Positions 1 through 11,401 of a stretch of DNA of 64,000 nucleotides are shown here, piece after piece. The notes under the pieces were generated by a model, which saw only the letters and a list, made by a program, of their open reading frames with translations, did not search any database and had not been told where the DNA came from. Position numbers and translations under genes: made by a program. The stretch's first letter is position 1; every line of letters begins with the position of its first letter. Origin of the DNA: Caprella mutica (lineage: Eukaryota > Arthropoda > Malacostraca > Amphipoda > Caprellidae); NCBI GenBank assembly GCA_947561585.1, contig CANNZV010000944.1, positions 457,529 to 521,528 on the forward strand, in the 5' to 3' direction.

Positions 1-533
1 TAATCCGATGCTGGATTTAATCCTGTGTTGGATTTAATCCTGTGTTGGATTTAATCCGATGCTGGATTTAATCCGGTGTTGGATTTAATCCTGTGTTGGA
101 TTTAATCCTGTGTTGGATTTAATCCGATGCTGGATTTAATCCTGTGTTGGATTTAATCCGGTGTTGGATTTAATCCGATGCTGGATTTAATCCGATGCTG
201 GATTTAATCCTGTGTTGGATTTAATCCGATGCTGGATTTAATCCTGTGTTGGATTTAATCCGATGCTGGATTTAATCCGATGCTGGATTTAATCCTGTGT
301 TGGATTTAATCCGATGCTGGATTTAATCCTGTGTTGGATTTAATCCGATGCTGGATTTAATCCGATGCTGGATTTAATCCGATGCTGGATTTAATCCGAT
401 GCTGGATTTAATCCGGTGTTGGATTTAATCCGATGCTGGATTTAATCCGGTGTTGGATTTAATCCGATGCTGGATTTAATCCGATGCTGGATTTAATCCG
501 GTGTTGGATTTAATCCGATGCTGCATTTAATCC
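1..533. repeat. 17-bp satellite array, truncated by window start
   Basis: About 31 head-to-tail copies of a 17-bp unit, TGGATTTAATCCGATGC. Three interchangeable variants differ in the last five bases (CGATGC, CTGTGT, CGGTGT) and are mixed without an evident higher-order pattern. The left end lies outside the window. The unit contains the short palindromic motif GGATTTAATCC. No coding sense is seen. Confidence 0.95.
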
Positions 534-620
534 AAAACTCCGGTAAGGTAGGTGAAGTTGATCGATTTACTGCAATCATGAGTTGCATACCTATTTGACA
601 ACAGCAAATAAGTCGAGTCT

Positions 621-884
621 ATGGGACTTCAATCGGAAATTTATCCAATAGAAGTTGATTCGGATATTGAACATATGGATGTCGATTCGGATATTAACCA
701 CATGGATGTCGATTCGGATATTGACCACATGGATGTCGATTCGGATATTAACCACATGGATGTCGATTCGGATATTGAACATATGGATGTCGATTCGGAT
801 ATTGACCACATGGATGTCGATTCGGATATTGAATACATGGATGTCGATTTAGTAATCAGACAGATAGAGATGATATCCTCTTGA
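621..884 (+). repeat. 27-bp minisatellite with an open frame (9-aa repeat)
   Basis: About seven copies of a 27-bp unit. Read on the plus strand from an ATG at 621, they give a frame of 87 codons with a nine-residue repeat of the type DSDIxHMDV. Copies differ at the triplets that encode the x-H pair (GAA CAT, AAC CAC, GAC CAC, GAA TAC). Because the unit length is a multiple of three, several frames stay open on both strands. The frame alone is therefore weak evidence for a protein. A small acidic repeat protein is possible, but no splice sites or homologous domain support it. Confidence 0.8.
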
Positions 885-1640
885 AATACAAATGAATATT
901 TAATTTTACACAGTTTCTCGCTTGTTTGTTAGGTATGTATAGGTGTGAAGATGGGAGTGATTTTTATCTGGCTTTACACTTTTTCATTTTTAATTGCCCA
1001 ATAATACCTATTTAAGGTACCAGGACGGGCTTCAGAAATTAATTTTCTTTGATATTTTTAACTTTGTAATTTTTCATATAAATGTGTATTCATGTTTATA
1101 TTATTTTTTTCTGAATAAAGTTTATTTATCAATTGATTTTTGTTTGTCCAAAAACTGGACCAACTTATCATCAATAACTAAATGAGTTCTACATCACAGT
1201 TGCAATTGGTACAAGGACAGACATTTATAATTCATACATAATCAGTATAATTGTGCATAGACAGCTATACATAATGTTCAACGAGTTGTGGGACATGTTT
1301 GCATTAGCGTTACATGTTAAATCTTGTAGCAACATGCCTTAGAGTGAGTGTATAGCAACAAAACATGCAATCTTTATGTAGTTTTCGTTTATTCAATACC
1401 TTTAATAATAAAACTGTCAACAGTTTGAATAAACAGACTTGACACGATCAACTCTTATAGTAATTATGAAAGTAGACTATTCAACTAATTATCCAGTACT
1501 GACTATTTAAACGTTTTATTTACTAATTTATAGAACATCCAAAATACCGTTTGCAAGATTTGTTCCTAGGCGTAAATTGCGCGAAATAGTTAGAGCGAAA
1601 TTTGTCCATAGCAAATTGCAGACACTTGCAGGGGTTGGCG
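885..1640. other. unique AT-rich spacer, nothing recognised
   Basis: No repeat, splice-supported exon or RNA gene was recognised in this AT-rich stretch. Short open frames occur at the frequency expected by chance. Confidence 0.5.
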
Positions 1641-1659
1641 CCATTTCTTCCTAGCAAGG

Positions 1660-1760
1660 TCAGGGGGGTGGGGGGCTGCTGTGCCACATCTAAGAATGGG
1701 GGAGGGGTCGAAAGGAGAGGGGGGAGAAGTGGGGCAGAGTGGGAGGGGGGACGAAATAAA
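1660..1760 (+). repeat. G-rich purine tract with many G-runs
   Basis: The plus strand has many runs of three to seven G separated by short loops, within a purine-rich block (for example GGGGGGTGGGGGGC near 1663 and GGGAGGGGGGACG near 1740). Such spacing is compatible with G-quadruplex or H-DNA formation. It is conspicuous against the AT-rich surroundings. No gene is attached to it. Confidence 0.6.
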
Positions 1761-1869
1761 AATATGGACAAGAAGCCAGGGAGGGAATTTGTTCGATTAT
1801 ATGAGGCCGTGTTAGTAGTGGTGGGGATTTGTAAAATATTAAATATTTGTAATTTGACAGAAAATATTT

Positions 1870-2650
1870 AAGTAGATATATAAATTATATTCGTTCAATA
1901 GATAGATTATATTATTCGACAGGTATATATAAATCATTCGATGTGTAAACATACATTCAATAGGTAGATATATACATTTTATTGAATGATTCAGTGATGA
2001 AATTTTTCTTTGGGGAAAATTTTGAGGCTTTTATTTTAGGGTCAAATTGAGGTTGGAAATATTTTCACTTTCCCATTATCCAATCTAAGGCATTAGGCCT
2101 AAGGGCATGAATTCCGATTACTGTGAATCAATTTCACGAATTGCAGTTCCCAAACTTTACACTTCATGCATAATGCTTTATAAAAACTACCATAACCTTT
2201 ACTAACAAATGCGTACAATCAAAAGAAACTTTCAACTGAACATCTGGCCACTGTATCAGAAAGTAATTTAAATACACATGAAATTAGCTAGAAACTAAGG
2301 AGTACATATTTAACTTGATCAGAAATGCCATTCATAATATACATCTTTCAATAACGTCAAATATCGTTAATGTTCTGTTACGTACACAATCTAGTACAGA
2401 AATTAGAGATCTAGAGGTACTATTATGGCGGTTCTAGGAAAATTTAGTCTCGTTTTATAGTGATTCTATTAAAAAATAATTATAGAAAAATCGAAATTAT
2501 GAAAACTGAAATGTGTAGTGTATTTTATTAAAGCGGATGACATCATTAACTGTTATAAAATGATACGTAACACTAGTAATTTTGACATTTATTTGAGCGG
2601 AAAATTCGATCTCGGATTTTCGGTCTGAGGTATAAATAAAACTTACAAGT
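1870..2650. other. unique AT-rich spacer, nothing recognised
   Basis: No gene, array or terminal inverted repeat was recognised. Confidence 0.4.
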
Positions 2651-2652
2651 TA

Positions 2653-2755
2653 AATGTATCGGGGGGCGTGCTGCCCCAAAGTCGGTCATTATACAACAAT
2701 GAAATGTGCAGTACAACAAACTAGCGGATACAGCAAACTACATAACTGCCATTTA
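2653..2755 (+). mobile_element. decayed core fragment of the C-rich Foldback-like element
   Basis: The stretch TATCGGGGGGCGTGCTGCCCC, followed by sequence matching GTGCAGTACAACAAACTAGC and GGATACAGCAAACTACAT, corresponds to the unique core of the full elements at 5265 and 11402. The C-rich subterminal repeats are missing on both sides, so this is an old, truncated copy. Confidence 0.65.
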
Positions 2756-3427
2756 TGTTGAGAGGCCATTTATAATTCCGAGACCGATATTTGCGAGACT
2801 GAATTTTCCAAACCGAAATTAGAGCGATATGAACATTTCTGAATATGCGTTATGGAAATTAATGACCAATATTGATTATTTTGAGATATATCATTATTAT
2901 AATTAAAGAGAGATTTAAACATTTCCGTTATTATAAATATAAGCGATTTGAAGATTTCTGAGATATGCCGTTACAGAAATTAATGAGCGATATAAATATG
3001 TTTTATACATATCTTTGCTGAAACTAATGAGTGATATACTTTAATGTAACTACTCCCTTCACATATCAATCTATCAGAGTCTATCAAGTAGAACAGCCTA
3101 ATCTTTAGCCCTTCCCCAATCAATACATTCCTCATTGTGTGGACACACACCACGTGACACAAATACGCATGAATGCTATGGTCTTAAAAATAGTGAGAAT
3201 TCGGATGCACGAGTCATATTACGGTTAAAATACTTCATACAATGGTTTAAAGACCCCCACCACTTATTTTTTTATTGCTCTATAGTCTATTCAATAGAAC
3301 TAAGGTTACGGGTAAAAAAATACTGCAAACTATTTCAAACTTGGTTATATATATTTATTATAATATGTAATTTAAGTTACTTTTGTGATTGTGAAGAAAA
3401 AAATTATATTGCTATTTAACTTGTTAT
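2756..3427. other. AT-rich spacer with a degenerate internal duplication
   Basis: Between about 2820 and 3030 a roughly 120-bp segment is loosely repeated; its landmarks are TTTCTGA.TATGCCGTTA and GAAATTAATGA.C.ATAT. The remainder up to 3427 shows no recognisable feature. Confidence 0.35.
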
Positions 3428-3565
3428 TTTAATTGGTATCCATGATACCTGCAGGTTTTATTGGTATCCATGATACCTGCAGGTTTTATTGGTATCCATG
3501 ATACCTGCAGGTTTTATTGGTATCCATGATACTTGCAGGTATTATGGATACCAATTGAAATAAGT
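3428..3565. repeat. palindrome arm amplified into a 28-bp tandem array
   Basis: Four direct copies of a 28-bp unit (ATTGGTATCCATGATACCTG plus CAGGTTTT) are followed by the inverted arm ending GGATACCAATTGAAATAA. The unit is one arm of the palindrome seen intact at 23893-23948 and in altered form at 7503 and 55895. One arm appears to have been tandemly amplified here while the other stayed single. Confidence 0.8.
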
Positions 3566-3587
3566 TAAATAATTACAATAATCTCAA

Positions 3588-3630
3588 GTTTTCGAAAATG
3601 TGGAACCGTTCGATAACTCGCAACTCCCCC
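3588..3630 (-). mobile_element. right terminus of the GGGTAAGTTC MITE (half copy)
   Basis: TTTTCGAAAATGTGGAACCG followed by TTCGATAACTCGCAACT matches the right end of the intact MITE at 19251-19414. The left terminus was not found. The adjacent palindrome array occupies the place of the MITE interior. Confidence 0.6.
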
Positions 3631-4017
3631 CACTTTTCCTGTAGCTACGTTTCTCCTCGTGGTCGATAGAGGGTCTAACAAGGAAATGATAAAGGGATGG
3701 TCTGAACCTTGAGGGGTAATTTCGTGTGTCTGTGTGCGAGTTCACGGAGTAGAAATATGTATACAGTAATACACAATTAACATTTATTTATTTTATAACC
3801 ACAATCACTCAAATGAATTGAAGTCATTATTAAGATATGTAAAGTTGGAGTTATGGTGAAAATATAGTAAAATATGGCTAGCAATACGCAATTAATTTAG
3901 GAATTTATGAATAAAATAATACATTACCATGCAAAATCTAAAAAGTTCCAAAGCTTTTAAATTCTATTCTATTGGCAAAGATTTTTTATAGAAATGCTGA
4001 AGGAATATTCATAGACA
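3631..4017. other. spacer, nothing recognised
   Basis: No gene or repeat was recognised. Confidence 0.4.
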
Positions 4018-4066
4018 GGGTAAGTCCGAGTTATCGGACGGTTACATATTTTCGAACACGTAAGAT
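4018..4066 (+). mobile_element. left terminus of the GGGTAAGTTC MITE (half copy)
   Basis: GGGTAAGTCCGAGTTATCGG, then ACGG and a TATTTTCGAACACG segment, match the left terminal inverted repeat of the 19251-19414 element. The partner terminus is absent. Confidence 0.6.
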
Positions 4067-4099
4067 ATTTTCCATGACTCCAGTTTTTGGTAAGGCTAA

Positions 4100-4325
4100 T
4101 GCGAAATAGCGATAAATGCTAAATATCGATAAATGTCAAATACCGAAAAAGGATAAATACCGAAAAAGGATAAATACCGAAAAATAAAATGATAAATGCC
4201 GATAATTGTTAGGTACCAATAAATGCTAAATAAAGATAATAGCTAAATACCGGTAGCTAATTGTCAAGTACCGATAAATGTCAGATACCGATAAATAGTA
4301 TCAATAACTGTAAGTACCGGCTATA
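4100..4325. repeat. degenerate short tandem repeat
   Basis: About a dozen imperfect units of roughly 18-22 bp built around CGATAAATG(C/T)(T/C)AAATAC. The units have diverged and vary in length, so this is an old array. Confidence 0.6.
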
Positions 4326-4789
4326 CCTCACTGCCCCTGTTAGTAAGACAGTTCAGTACGTCTGACAGTGTGTACGTGACTCACTAGTAGCTGAGACGCG
4401 TTACACCATCACAATATTGATTAAAACATAGCGAGAGAGAGATCACTGCAGCCAAACATAAAGCCTAGGCCTAAAAGAAACACCACTTCATGGCATACAT
4501 ACACTGCACAAACAACCATGGCACAATACTTATATACAAATAACTATATAACCCACTGTATACTGTACAGTATATAGAGTATGCAATGTAATATTGCAGG
4601 GTCACATAGGTGTGTTCGTATGTGTGTACTTCACAACAAAATTGTAATTAATCTTGATACGATCCCGCACAATACTCTACCTTGTAGTCAATATACCTTA
4701 GCTATACATAAAGGACTAGGTCAAAAGAAGGAAAGTTATGTTATCGTGACGTTATAGAAGAAAAGACAGGTTACTAATACAGTTTTACC
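4326..4789. other. spacer with a 16-bp palindrome
   Basis: No gene was recognised. A perfect 16-bp palindrome, TATACTGTACAGTATA, lies at 4559-4574. Confidence 0.4.
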
Positions 4790-5264
4790 AGGTAAAACCA
4801 CGCCTGAACGAGGTAAAAACACGACTGAACAAGATAAAACACACCTGAACAAGATAAAACACGACTGAACAAGATAAAACACGACTGAACAAGATAAAAC
4901 ACGACTGAACAAGATAAAACACACCTGAACAAGATAAAACACGACTGAACAAGATAAAACACACCTGAACAAGATAAAACACACCTGAACAAGATAAAAC
5001 ACGACTGAACAAGATAAAACACGACTGAACAAGATAAAACACACCTGAACAAGATAAAACACGACTGAACAAGATAAAACACACCTGAACAAGATAAAAC
5101 ACGACTGAACAAGATAAAACATGCCTAAACAAGATAAAACACGCATAAACAAGATAAAACAGGCATGAACAAGATAAAACATGCCTAAACAAGTTAAAAA
5201 CACCCCAGAACAAAGTAAAAACACCCCAGAACAAGGTAAAAACACCCCAGAACAAGGTAAAAAC
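4790..5264. repeat. 20-bp satellite array, unit AAGATAAAACACGACTGAAC
   Basis: About 20 copies of a 20-bp unit alternate between GACTG and CACCTG variants. Near 5200 the array passes into a 21-bp variant with AAGGTAAAAACACC. The array continues at 5802 in its 21-bp form after an inserted element. Long minus-strand frames across it arise because its repeats rarely contain stop codons. They are not treated as genes. Confidence 0.95.
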
Positions 5265-5801
5265 GGGTGTAGGTCATAAGCCCCCCCGGTCATGAGCCCC
5301 CCTAGGTCATAAGCCCCCCCCCCGGTCAAGAGCCCCCCCTGGTCATAAGCCCCCCCGGTCAAGAGCCCCCTAGGTCATAAGCCCCCCCGGTCAAGAGCCC
5401 CCCTAGGTCATAAGCCCCCCCGGTCACGAGCCCCCCTGTTTTTAAATCCTTATTTACCTATATTATTTAATCCTTATTGACACTTTTGTAGTTCATTACT
5501 GATTAGACATAAAATATATGTATATCGGGGGGCGGCACGCCCCCCGATATACAACCCCCCTGCCAGGTCATTAAACAATCATGAAGTGTGCAGTACAACA
5601 ATCTAGCGGATACAACAAACTACATTAGCAACTCTCAGTTATTTCTATCTAAGTAGTTCTTCATTTGTTTAACTAGGTAAATAAGGATTAAAAAAGCATG
5701 CAAGGGGGGCTTATGACCTAGGGGGGGCTCATGACCGGGGTGGCTCGTCTCTTGACCGGGGTGGCTCGTCTCTTGACCGGGGGGGCTCTTGACCGTACCC
5801 C
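5265..5801 (+). mobile_element. Foldback-like element FB1 with C-rich subterminal repeats
   Basis: The element begins GGGTGTAGGTCATAAG and ends with the complement of GGGGTACGGTCAAGAG. Inside each end are several copies of a 17-20 bp repeat, GGTCATGAGCCCCCC, in inverted orientation between the two ends. A unique core of about 250 bp lies between them. The core holds a perfect hairpin at 5521-5551 (14-bp arms, 3-nt loop). The flanks are GGTAAAAAC at 5256-5264 and 5802-5810. Removing the element and one copy restores a normal satellite unit. Architecture and 9-bp TSD match what is known of Drosophila Foldback elements; no transposase is present. Confidence 0.85.
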
Positions 5802-6965
5802 GGTAAAAACACCCCAGAACAAGGTAAAACTCGTCAGAACAAGGTAAAACTCGTCAGAACAAGGTAAAACTCGTCAGAACAAGGTAAAACTCGCCAGAAC
5901 AAGGTAAAACTCGCCAGAACAAGGTAAAAAAACGCCTGAATAATGTAAAAACACGCCTGAACAAGGTAAAAACACGCCTGAACAAGGTAAAAACACCCCT
6001 GAACAAGATAAAAACCCGCCTGAATGATGTAAAAACACGTCAGAACAAGGTAAAAACACGCCAGAACAAGGTAAAAATACGCCAGAACAAGGTAAAAATA
6101 CGCCAGAACAAGGTAAAAATACGCCAGAACAAGGTAAAAACACGCCAGAACAAGGTAAAAATACGCCAGAACAAGGTGAAAACACGCCAGAACAAGGTAA
6201 AAACACGCCAGAACAAGGTAAAAACACGCCAAAACAAGGAAAAAACGCCAGAACAAGGAAAAAACGCCAGAACAAGGAAAAAAACGCCTGATAAGTTAAA
6301 AACACGCCAGGACAAGGTAAAACTCACCTGATCAAGGTAAAAACACGCCTGAACAAGGTAAAAACACGCCTGAACAAGGTAAAAACACGCCTGAACAAGG
6401 TAAAAACACGCCTGAACAAGGTAAAAACACGCCTGAATGATGTAAAAACACGCCTGAATAATGTAAAAACACGCCAGAACAAGTTAAAAACACGCCAGAA
6501 CAAGTTAAAAACACGCCAGAACAAGGTAAAAACACGCCAGAACAAGGTAAAAACACGCCAGAACAAGGAAAAAACGCCAGAACAAGGAAAAAAACGCCTG
6601 ATAAGTTAAAAACACGCCAGGACAAGGTAAAACTCACCTGATCAAGGTAAAAACACACCTAAACAAGTTAAAAACACGCCAGAACAAGGTAAAACTCGCC
6701 AGGACAAGGTAATAACACATCTAAACAAGTTAAAAACACGCCAGAACAAGGTAAAAACACGCCAGAACAAGGTGAAAACACGCCAGAACAAGGTAAAAAC
6801 ACGCCAGAACAAGGAAAAAAACGCCTGATAAGTTAAAAACACGCCAGGACAAGGTAAAACTCACCTGAACAAGGTAAAAACACGCCTGAACAAGGTAAAA
6901 ACACGCATGAACAAGGTAAAAACACGACTAAACAAGTAAAACACGATTAAACAAACAAAAACATT
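5802..6965. repeat. 21-bp satellite array, unit AAGGTAAAAACACGCCAGAAC
   Basis: More than 50 units of 19-21 bp form a continuation of the array before FB1. A higher-order segment starting GATAAGTTAAAAACACGCCA recurs near 6290, 6600 and 6830, so blocks of about 230-310 bp have themselves been duplicated. Reading frames across it are repeat artefacts. Confidence 0.95.
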
Positions 6966-7448
6966 CCTGTACAATTTAATCACTACTTAAACTGGTTAAA
7001 GCAGGTTTAGACCATTTCTAGATCGTTTAAATACTGAACATTTACAAATTCTTTAAACACAGCCTACTTAAAATTGAATTCTTATCTAACCAAATATTAT
7101 ACAACAGAGATGTATTAATACTATTTATTAAAATTAATAAGTATATAAGCAATTCAATAAAACTTGGCTACTCAAACTCTTCAACCGTTTATTGATCTAT
7201 TCCAGTAATATAGTGTCTTCACCGCAGCATGAAATAGGGCTGGCTATGTTAATCCGGACGCTGTAACCATGGTGACGGAATGGTATCGAAAGACAACAAT
7301 GCTACCTACCTACCTACCTATAGATTATGTGACTATTAGTCACCAGTAATTGATTGAGGGGATCAATAGTCATGGCTAGTCACTCGGAGAAGAGTTTTAG
7401 AGGGTAAACAGATCATTTTATTGAAATAGTTAAGGATTAAATAATTGA
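6966..7448. other. spacer, nothing recognised
   Basis: Only a short (ACCT)n run near 7300 was noted. Confidence 0.4.
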
Positions 7449-7659
7449 AGGTAAGGAGTTATCGGAAGGTTCCGCATTTTCGATTAAAAAAATATTATTT
7501 TATTTTAATTGGTATCCGGGATACCTGAAGATTCGATGGTACCCCACGATGAAGGTATCATGGATACCAATTACAATAATTATTTAATAATAATCATTAT
7601 ATATACTTTTCCTATTATGATCGGAAATGTAAAGCCGTTTAATATCTCAGAACTTACCC
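7449..7659 (+). mobile_element. GGGTAAGTTC-family MITE, full-length diverged copy
   Basis: The left end GGTAAGGAGTTATCGG plus TTCCGCATTTTCGAT is the inverse of the right end ATCGGAAATGTAAAGCCG plus CTCAGAACTTACCC. The interior carries a damaged copy of the TTGGTATCCATGATACC palindrome with about 30 extra bases at its centre. A TA target duplication is not evident here. Confidence 0.75.
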
Positions 7660-8489
7660 CGTCTCTTATGTAGGTACAACATAATTATACCGCATGACTA
7701 CTTCCCTCTAATCCTATCACACCTTATGTAGGTATAACATGAGGTCATACATGCATAACGCCCACATAACATACTGGGGTCAACAGCTATACAGGATATC
7801 TCCCAACATTACACACAGCTAAGATATATCTATATGTACATTTATTATCTATTATTATTTTTTATCTATATTTATTTTTTATCCTTATTATTTTCTTCTA
7901 CATTTTTTATTTTATTATTATTTTTATCTATACTTTATAACTCATTATTTTTATCTACATTTTTTTTGTATCTCTTACGTCATCAGAAAATGAAACTTGA
8001 GTAACAAAAATAAATTAATGCAGCATTTTAACTCGTTATTTTCATTGGTAATAATTAAAATTAGTATCAATGATAACTATATACTATTTACCAATAAGAT
8101 AACTCTATACCCATAACTATAAGATAACAATGTACTAATAGATACCTAACTGTGTATCCCTATGCGATTATAAGATACCTATAATTGCCTATAAGATAAC
8201 TACATATAGCTTACACAAGATGCCATGCTGAGATACAATCACTCTATCATCACAGGTGTTATCCCAGGTCACTCACCTTAGTTAAAGTGCGTGGCAGAGG
8301 TTCAACACCTACGTCAAAACTGCATTCCGTAATAATTGCCCAATTTAATTATTAAATTGATTTAGTAATTTTGTTTTTAAGGTTATTATAGGAGGTATCT
8401 GTGATGGAGAAAATGGTAATCACACCAATAATTTGTGTCTTAAGATTAAGAAAAGTAAATATTGTTCTGAAATATCATGGTATTGAATG
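7660..8489. other. spacer with a T-rich low-complexity stretch
   Basis: A low-complexity (TTAT/TTTATC)n stretch spans about 7835-7970. Otherwise no gene or element was recognised. Confidence 0.4.
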
Positions 8490-9232
8490 AGACATGTTGC
8501 AACGAGTCAGCTGATCATGTTGCAACGAGTCAGCTGATCATGTTGCAACGAGTCAGCTGATCATGTTGCAACGAGTCAGCTGATCATGTTGCAACGAGTC
8601 AGCTGATCATGTTGCAACTAGTCAACTAGACATGTTGCAACGAGTCAGCTGATCATGTTGCAACGAGTCAGCTGATCATGTTGCAACGAGTCAGCTGATC
8701 ATGTTGCAACGAGTCAGCTGATCATGTTGCAACGAGTCAGCTGATCATGTTGCAACGAGTCAGCTGATCATGTTGCAACGAGTCAGCTGATCATGTTGCA
8801 ACGAGTCAGCTGATCATGTTGCAACGAGTCAGCTGATCATGTTGCAACGAGTCAGCTGATCATGTTGCAACGAGTCAGCTGATCATGTTGCAACGAGTCA
8901 GCTGATCATGTTGCATCGAGTCAGCTGATCATGTTGCAACGAGTCAGCTGATCATGTTGCAACGAGTCAGCTGATCATGTTGGAACGAGTCAGCTGATCA
9001 TGTTGCAACGAGTCAGCTGATCATGTTGCAACGAGTCAGCTGATCATGTTGCAACGAGTCAGCTGATCATGTTGCATCGAGTCAGATGATCATGTTGCAA
9101 CGAGTCAGCTGATCATGTTGCAACGAGTCAGCCGATCATGTTGCAACGAGTCAGCCGATCATGTTGCAACGAGTCAGCCGATCATTTTGCAACGAGTCAG
9201 CCGATCATTTTACAACGAGTCAGCTGATCATG
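8490..9232. repeat. 23-bp satellite array with GAGTCAGCTGATC
   Basis: About 32 copies of the unit GATCATGTTGCAACGAGTCA followed by GCT. Most copies are identical, which suggests recent amplification; variants such as GTCAGCCGATCA cluster toward the right end. Each unit carries TGATCA and GAGTCAGC, the latter resembling a Maf or AP-1 half-site. Regulatory use is not shown. Confidence 0.95.
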
Positions 9233-9475
9233 TTGCAAAGAGTTAACTAAACATGTTGAAAGCACTAAACATGTTGCAAGCAAAGAGTCAACTTAACAAG
9301 TTGCAAAGAGTCAACTAAACATGTTGCAAGCAAAGAGTCAACTAAACATGTTGCAAGCAAAGAGTCAACTAAACATGTTGCAAGCAAAGAGTCAACTAAA
9401 CATGTTGCAAGCAAAGAGTCAACTAAACATGTTGCAAGCAAAGAGTCAACTAAACATGTTTCACAAAAGAGTCAA
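9233..9475. repeat. 27-bp satellite array derived from the 23-bp unit
   Basis: Around seven copies of the unit AACTAAACATGTTGCAAGCA plus AAGAGTC. It shares CATGTTGCAA and GAGTCA with the preceding 23-bp array, so one array probably evolved from the other by a small insertion and re-amplification. Confidence 0.9.
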
Positions 9476-10894
9476 ACATACACGTTGCAGTGACTCAAAA
9501 ACTTCATTCACTTGACGAACTATAATGTAGATTTCGTACATTTTATTGCAGTTGGATAATTCATATACCTACATGCGTCATTTAATTAAGGCAGGTAGGC
9601 AGTAGATTAAAAATATCCAGACAGTCTGTAACGAAATTGCTACAGTCGCAGACTAGCTTTCCAAGGACACTTTTATCTAAATCAGACGCATAAATTATCA
9701 TACACGAGAATAAATACACCAAACATAAACAAATATTTAAATAAAACCCCCACACATGAAACTAAATGCATGTATTCAATTTTTTTAGGATATGTCAGGC
9801 CGTGGAGATTGCAAATAAGTTTAGGTGGCAGTGTTATGACTCAGCCAACAAGTGCGCAAAAGAGATGTATATACGTACGTATGCACGCAGACGCACATGT
9901 AAGTATGCATAATAGGTACGCGCATGCGCAGACATATCCACTCAATGTATCGACAGTTTCCATGACGTTTACATTATGTGTAGCTACATCAATTTAAAAA
10001 CTGCTGAATGCTGATTAAGATAATAGTCAATATTAAATATATTACAGAAGATACTTTGATGAGTAACCAATTTAAATTAGGTCAAAAGTTTTAAACGGTA
10101 CGGAATAGTAAAACCTATTTAAAATAACTAGTATCTATTACAATAATAATTTTAAATAAATTACTAGTTAAACATAAATTTTAAATAAATACCACATTTG
10201 TATATAGGTACATTAAACATTATCATACAATTTAAGACAAAGCGCGCAATTTCATGTTAATTCTAAAACGAATAAATATTCATGTGTACTAATATCATTG
10301 ATAGTACGTAGTGACTGACTCACAGAAGGGTGAAATAATCAATGAGCCACGACATAATAATCAATGAAAGTGTCAAAGAGTCTGCTAGATTCTACTCACA
10401 GTGAAACTAACACGCATTTATTAGAGGGAAAATACTCAAAATCACTGATCATGATGCTAAATATTAGTGCATCTAAACTGTGGGTAAATTACCTTTAGCA
10501 CCTCGATTTAAATATTCAATATGGAGCAATTGTAGTTTTTGTTTATTTTTATACGCTACTTACTTTTCTTCAATAATTCTAGCGTTATTTTATTGAAGTA
10601 TAGCCACAGTATTTTTTATCCTTACATATAGTCCAATAAACTTGCTAGGGTAATGAAATTATTTAAGTAGGTAAACGTCTGAAGAAACTAAACAAAGTTT
10701 AAGAAACACTGTTAAAGATTAAGGTGAACTATTAGGGTAAATTGAGAGTTATCCTATCAAAATTATAAGTTTAATCTTTCATGATCGATAATTCCAAACG
10801 GGAATTGTCATATACATAATTCAATTACTCCCAAAACGGAACATTTACCTAATAAACGTTAATCAGTTGGAACTATATTAAATATACTAAGTTA
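9476..10894. other. unique AT-rich spacer, nothing recognised
   Basis: Short open frames are present but none has splice or domain support. No array was seen. Confidence 0.4.
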
Positions 10895-10945
10895 GGATAA
10901 GTTCAGAGTTATCGGTTTGTTCCACATTTTCGATCAGAAGAATAG
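10895..10945 (+). mobile_element. left terminus of the GGGTAAGTTC MITE (half copy)
   Basis: GGATAAGTTCAGAGTTATCG, then GTTCCACATTTTCGATCA, preceded by TA. This matches the left end of the intact copy at 19251. The right end was not found. Confidence 0.7.
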
Positions 10946-11401
10946 TTAATAATAATTAATCATTAAAGTAAAAGTTAAATAAAAATTATCAAATACCTAT
11001 TATTTCTTAGCTATATCTTATATTTCCACTTACGTATGAATAAACTCGTATGAATATTTTCCCTCGGTAATATCAACGTCACGCTAATTTAATCCAGATA
11101 GGTACCTAACAATATTTCAATCAAATTTACAGTTAGCCTAACTAGGTCAATCAAAAAGTAAAATCGCGTGTTCGTAAATAGGTTTTTTTCGACAGACGTT
11201 TATTTAGTATTTACCATAGTCAGCCACTTAATTAGGTAGGCTACCTAGCTAATTATTTAGTTATAAACCAACGCAATTAGAATTTACTAGTCACGTAGGT
11301 AGGTTCTAAATTAGCAAATTTAGCTAATACCTAGTTACCCAGAGGCTAGCTAGGAGGGATCTATTGCTCAAAGTAATTTGCTTAACTACCTATACCCAGC
11401 T

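Noticed and set aside
1..533. CRISPR-like direct repeats (also at 8490-9475 and 17036-17475)
   Set aside because: Units are contiguous with no unique spacers, and the genome is eukaryotic. They are satellites.
4736..6842. Minus-strand frames of 80-208 codons (CFILFRCVLSCS or FTLFWRV strings)
   Set aside because: They are read-throughs of the 20/21-bp satellites and cross the boundaries of the inserted FB1 element.
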